This document shows, in pieces, positions 5,158-5,726 of a stretch of DNA of 5,726 nucleotides (the stretch's first letter is position 1; every line of letters begins with the position of its first letter). The stretch covers positions 1 to 5,726 of the forward strand of contig JAUXCJ010000101.1 of the NCBI GenBank assembly GCA_030618965.1, in the 5' to 3' direction. Source of the stretch: Thiomargarita sp. GTDB lineage: Bacteria > Pseudomonadota > Gammaproteobacteria > Beggiatoales > Beggiatoaceae. The notes under the pieces were generated by a model. That model had not been told where the DNA came from and ran no database searches. It worked only from the letters and a program-made list of their open reading frames with translations. The translations under genes were made by a program, and so were the position numbers.

Positions 5158-5726
5158 GTTTCTTTTTGTAAGCTATTTTATCCCCGTCTTCATTAACCCT
5201 CACCATAGTAGTTTCTGAAATTGAAAGTATCGTATCAGTACTGGTTTTTCCAGGCTTAAATGCTTCTTTCATCGCAGCAGCGAATTCGGGTGATGCCTTT
5301 ATAAAAGACTTTGTAACCTCGTCAAGTGGGGTAAAGGTTATATCTACAATTGTTTCGGTTAATTCATTACTATACAAACTCCAAGTTGACGTAGCTTTCA
5401 AGTACAATCTTAATGATATTTCGTTATCAGGAGTCTTGATTTTCCAAGTCATATTTCCGTATCCACTAGACTTACCGTTTCGATAGTAGCTCTCCTGTCC
5501 TGATATTGTCAGTTCCACTTCTGCGCCTTCTGGCGTCTCGTCTAGCTTTCTTATTGAAACTTCCCAAGTGCCCAGAAGTTTACTCTCTATCGACATCGAC
5601 TGCTGATTATAGATAATAGCGTAATTTCCCATAAATAGAACAAAGAAAAAGCTCGCATATCCAACAACACCCATAAAAAATGGTTTCCACCAAGAACGAC
5701 GCTCATAATCATCTCCGAATTTGTTA
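5153..5726 (-). CDS. membrane-anchored hypothetical protein, 5' end beyond window
   Basis: I do not recognise this protein. The frame is open from its stop (TAA, 5153-5155) to the right edge, so the true start may lie outside. The first in-frame ATG (5672-5674) has no clear ribosome site and would start inside the membrane region. The residues in front (DDYERRSWWKPFF) look like a genuine juxtamembrane segment. Counting from that ATG, residues 1-22 form one hydrophobic segment (VGYASFFFVLFMG). A soluble domain of about 145 residues follows. It begins with LLGTWEV (33-39), is rich in alternating beta-strand patterns (ESYYRNGKSSGYGNMTWKIK), and ends in KKKR. The pattern suggests a single-pass protein with a small beta domain, lipocalin-like in feel only, perhaps facing the periplasm. 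The gene converges on the ATPase/TOPRIM operon and is not part of it. A possible attC-like arm at its end hints at a former integron cassette. Confidence 0.7.
   Translation of the reverse strand, partial: NKFGDDYERRSWWKPFFMGVVGYASFFFVLFMGNYAIIYNQQSMSIESKLLGTWEVSIRKLDETPEGAEVELTISGQESYYRNGKSSGYGNMTWKIKTPDNEISLRLYLKATSTWSLYSNELTETIVDITFTPLDEVTKSFIKASPEFAAAMKEAFKPGKTSTDTILSISETTMVRVNEDGDKIAYKKKR

Overview
This is an AT-rich, accessory-type bacterial window. It holds a broken gene, a complete-looking insertion sequence, a cluster of GC-rich palindromes, a two-gene ATPase/TOPRIM operon that looks like an anti-phage system, and a small membrane-anchored protein cut by the right edge. No phylogenetic marker is present. 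The low GC, the IS4-type element and the GC-rich dispersed palindromes would fit a repeat-laden gammaproteobacterium (for example the Thiotrichales) or a cyanobacterium. That is only an impression.

Layout. Positions 1-18 are a perfect palindrome. Positions 109-897 (minus) are the C-terminal part of a patatin-like phospholipase that lost its N-terminal half, including the catalytic serine region, exactly where an insertion sequence begins. The insertion sequence covers about 898-2708. It is bounded by a 21-bp perfect inverted repeat, encodes an intact IS4-family DDE transposase (1305-2570, minus), and has about 390 bp of ORF-less AT-rich DNA behind the transposase. No target-site duplication is seen, and the missing half of the phospholipase gene is not on the other side, so the junction has probably been rearranged since insertion.

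Immediately right of the insertion sequence (2707-2850) lie two copies of a palindrome-rich unit of about 65 bp, facing each other, followed by a smaller related hairpin (2856-2868). A good sigma70-type promoter (TTGCGA, 17 bp, TACAAT) then drives two plus-strand genes. The first is a RecF/OLD-like ABC-type ATPase (2992-4047). The second is a TOPRIM/DUF4435-like protein (4047-4991). They overlap by one base (TAATG), and the second has a strong Shine-Dalgarno site. ATPase plus TOPRIM protein is the architecture of PARIS (AriA/AriB) and other OLD-related defence systems: the ATPase would be the sensor/scaffold and the TOPRIM protein the nuclease effector. This is the most interesting part of the window.

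Converging on the operon from the right is a partial gene (5153-5726, minus) for a small protein with one N-terminal membrane segment. Its stop codon lies inside a GC-rich stretch that resembles one half of an integron attC site.
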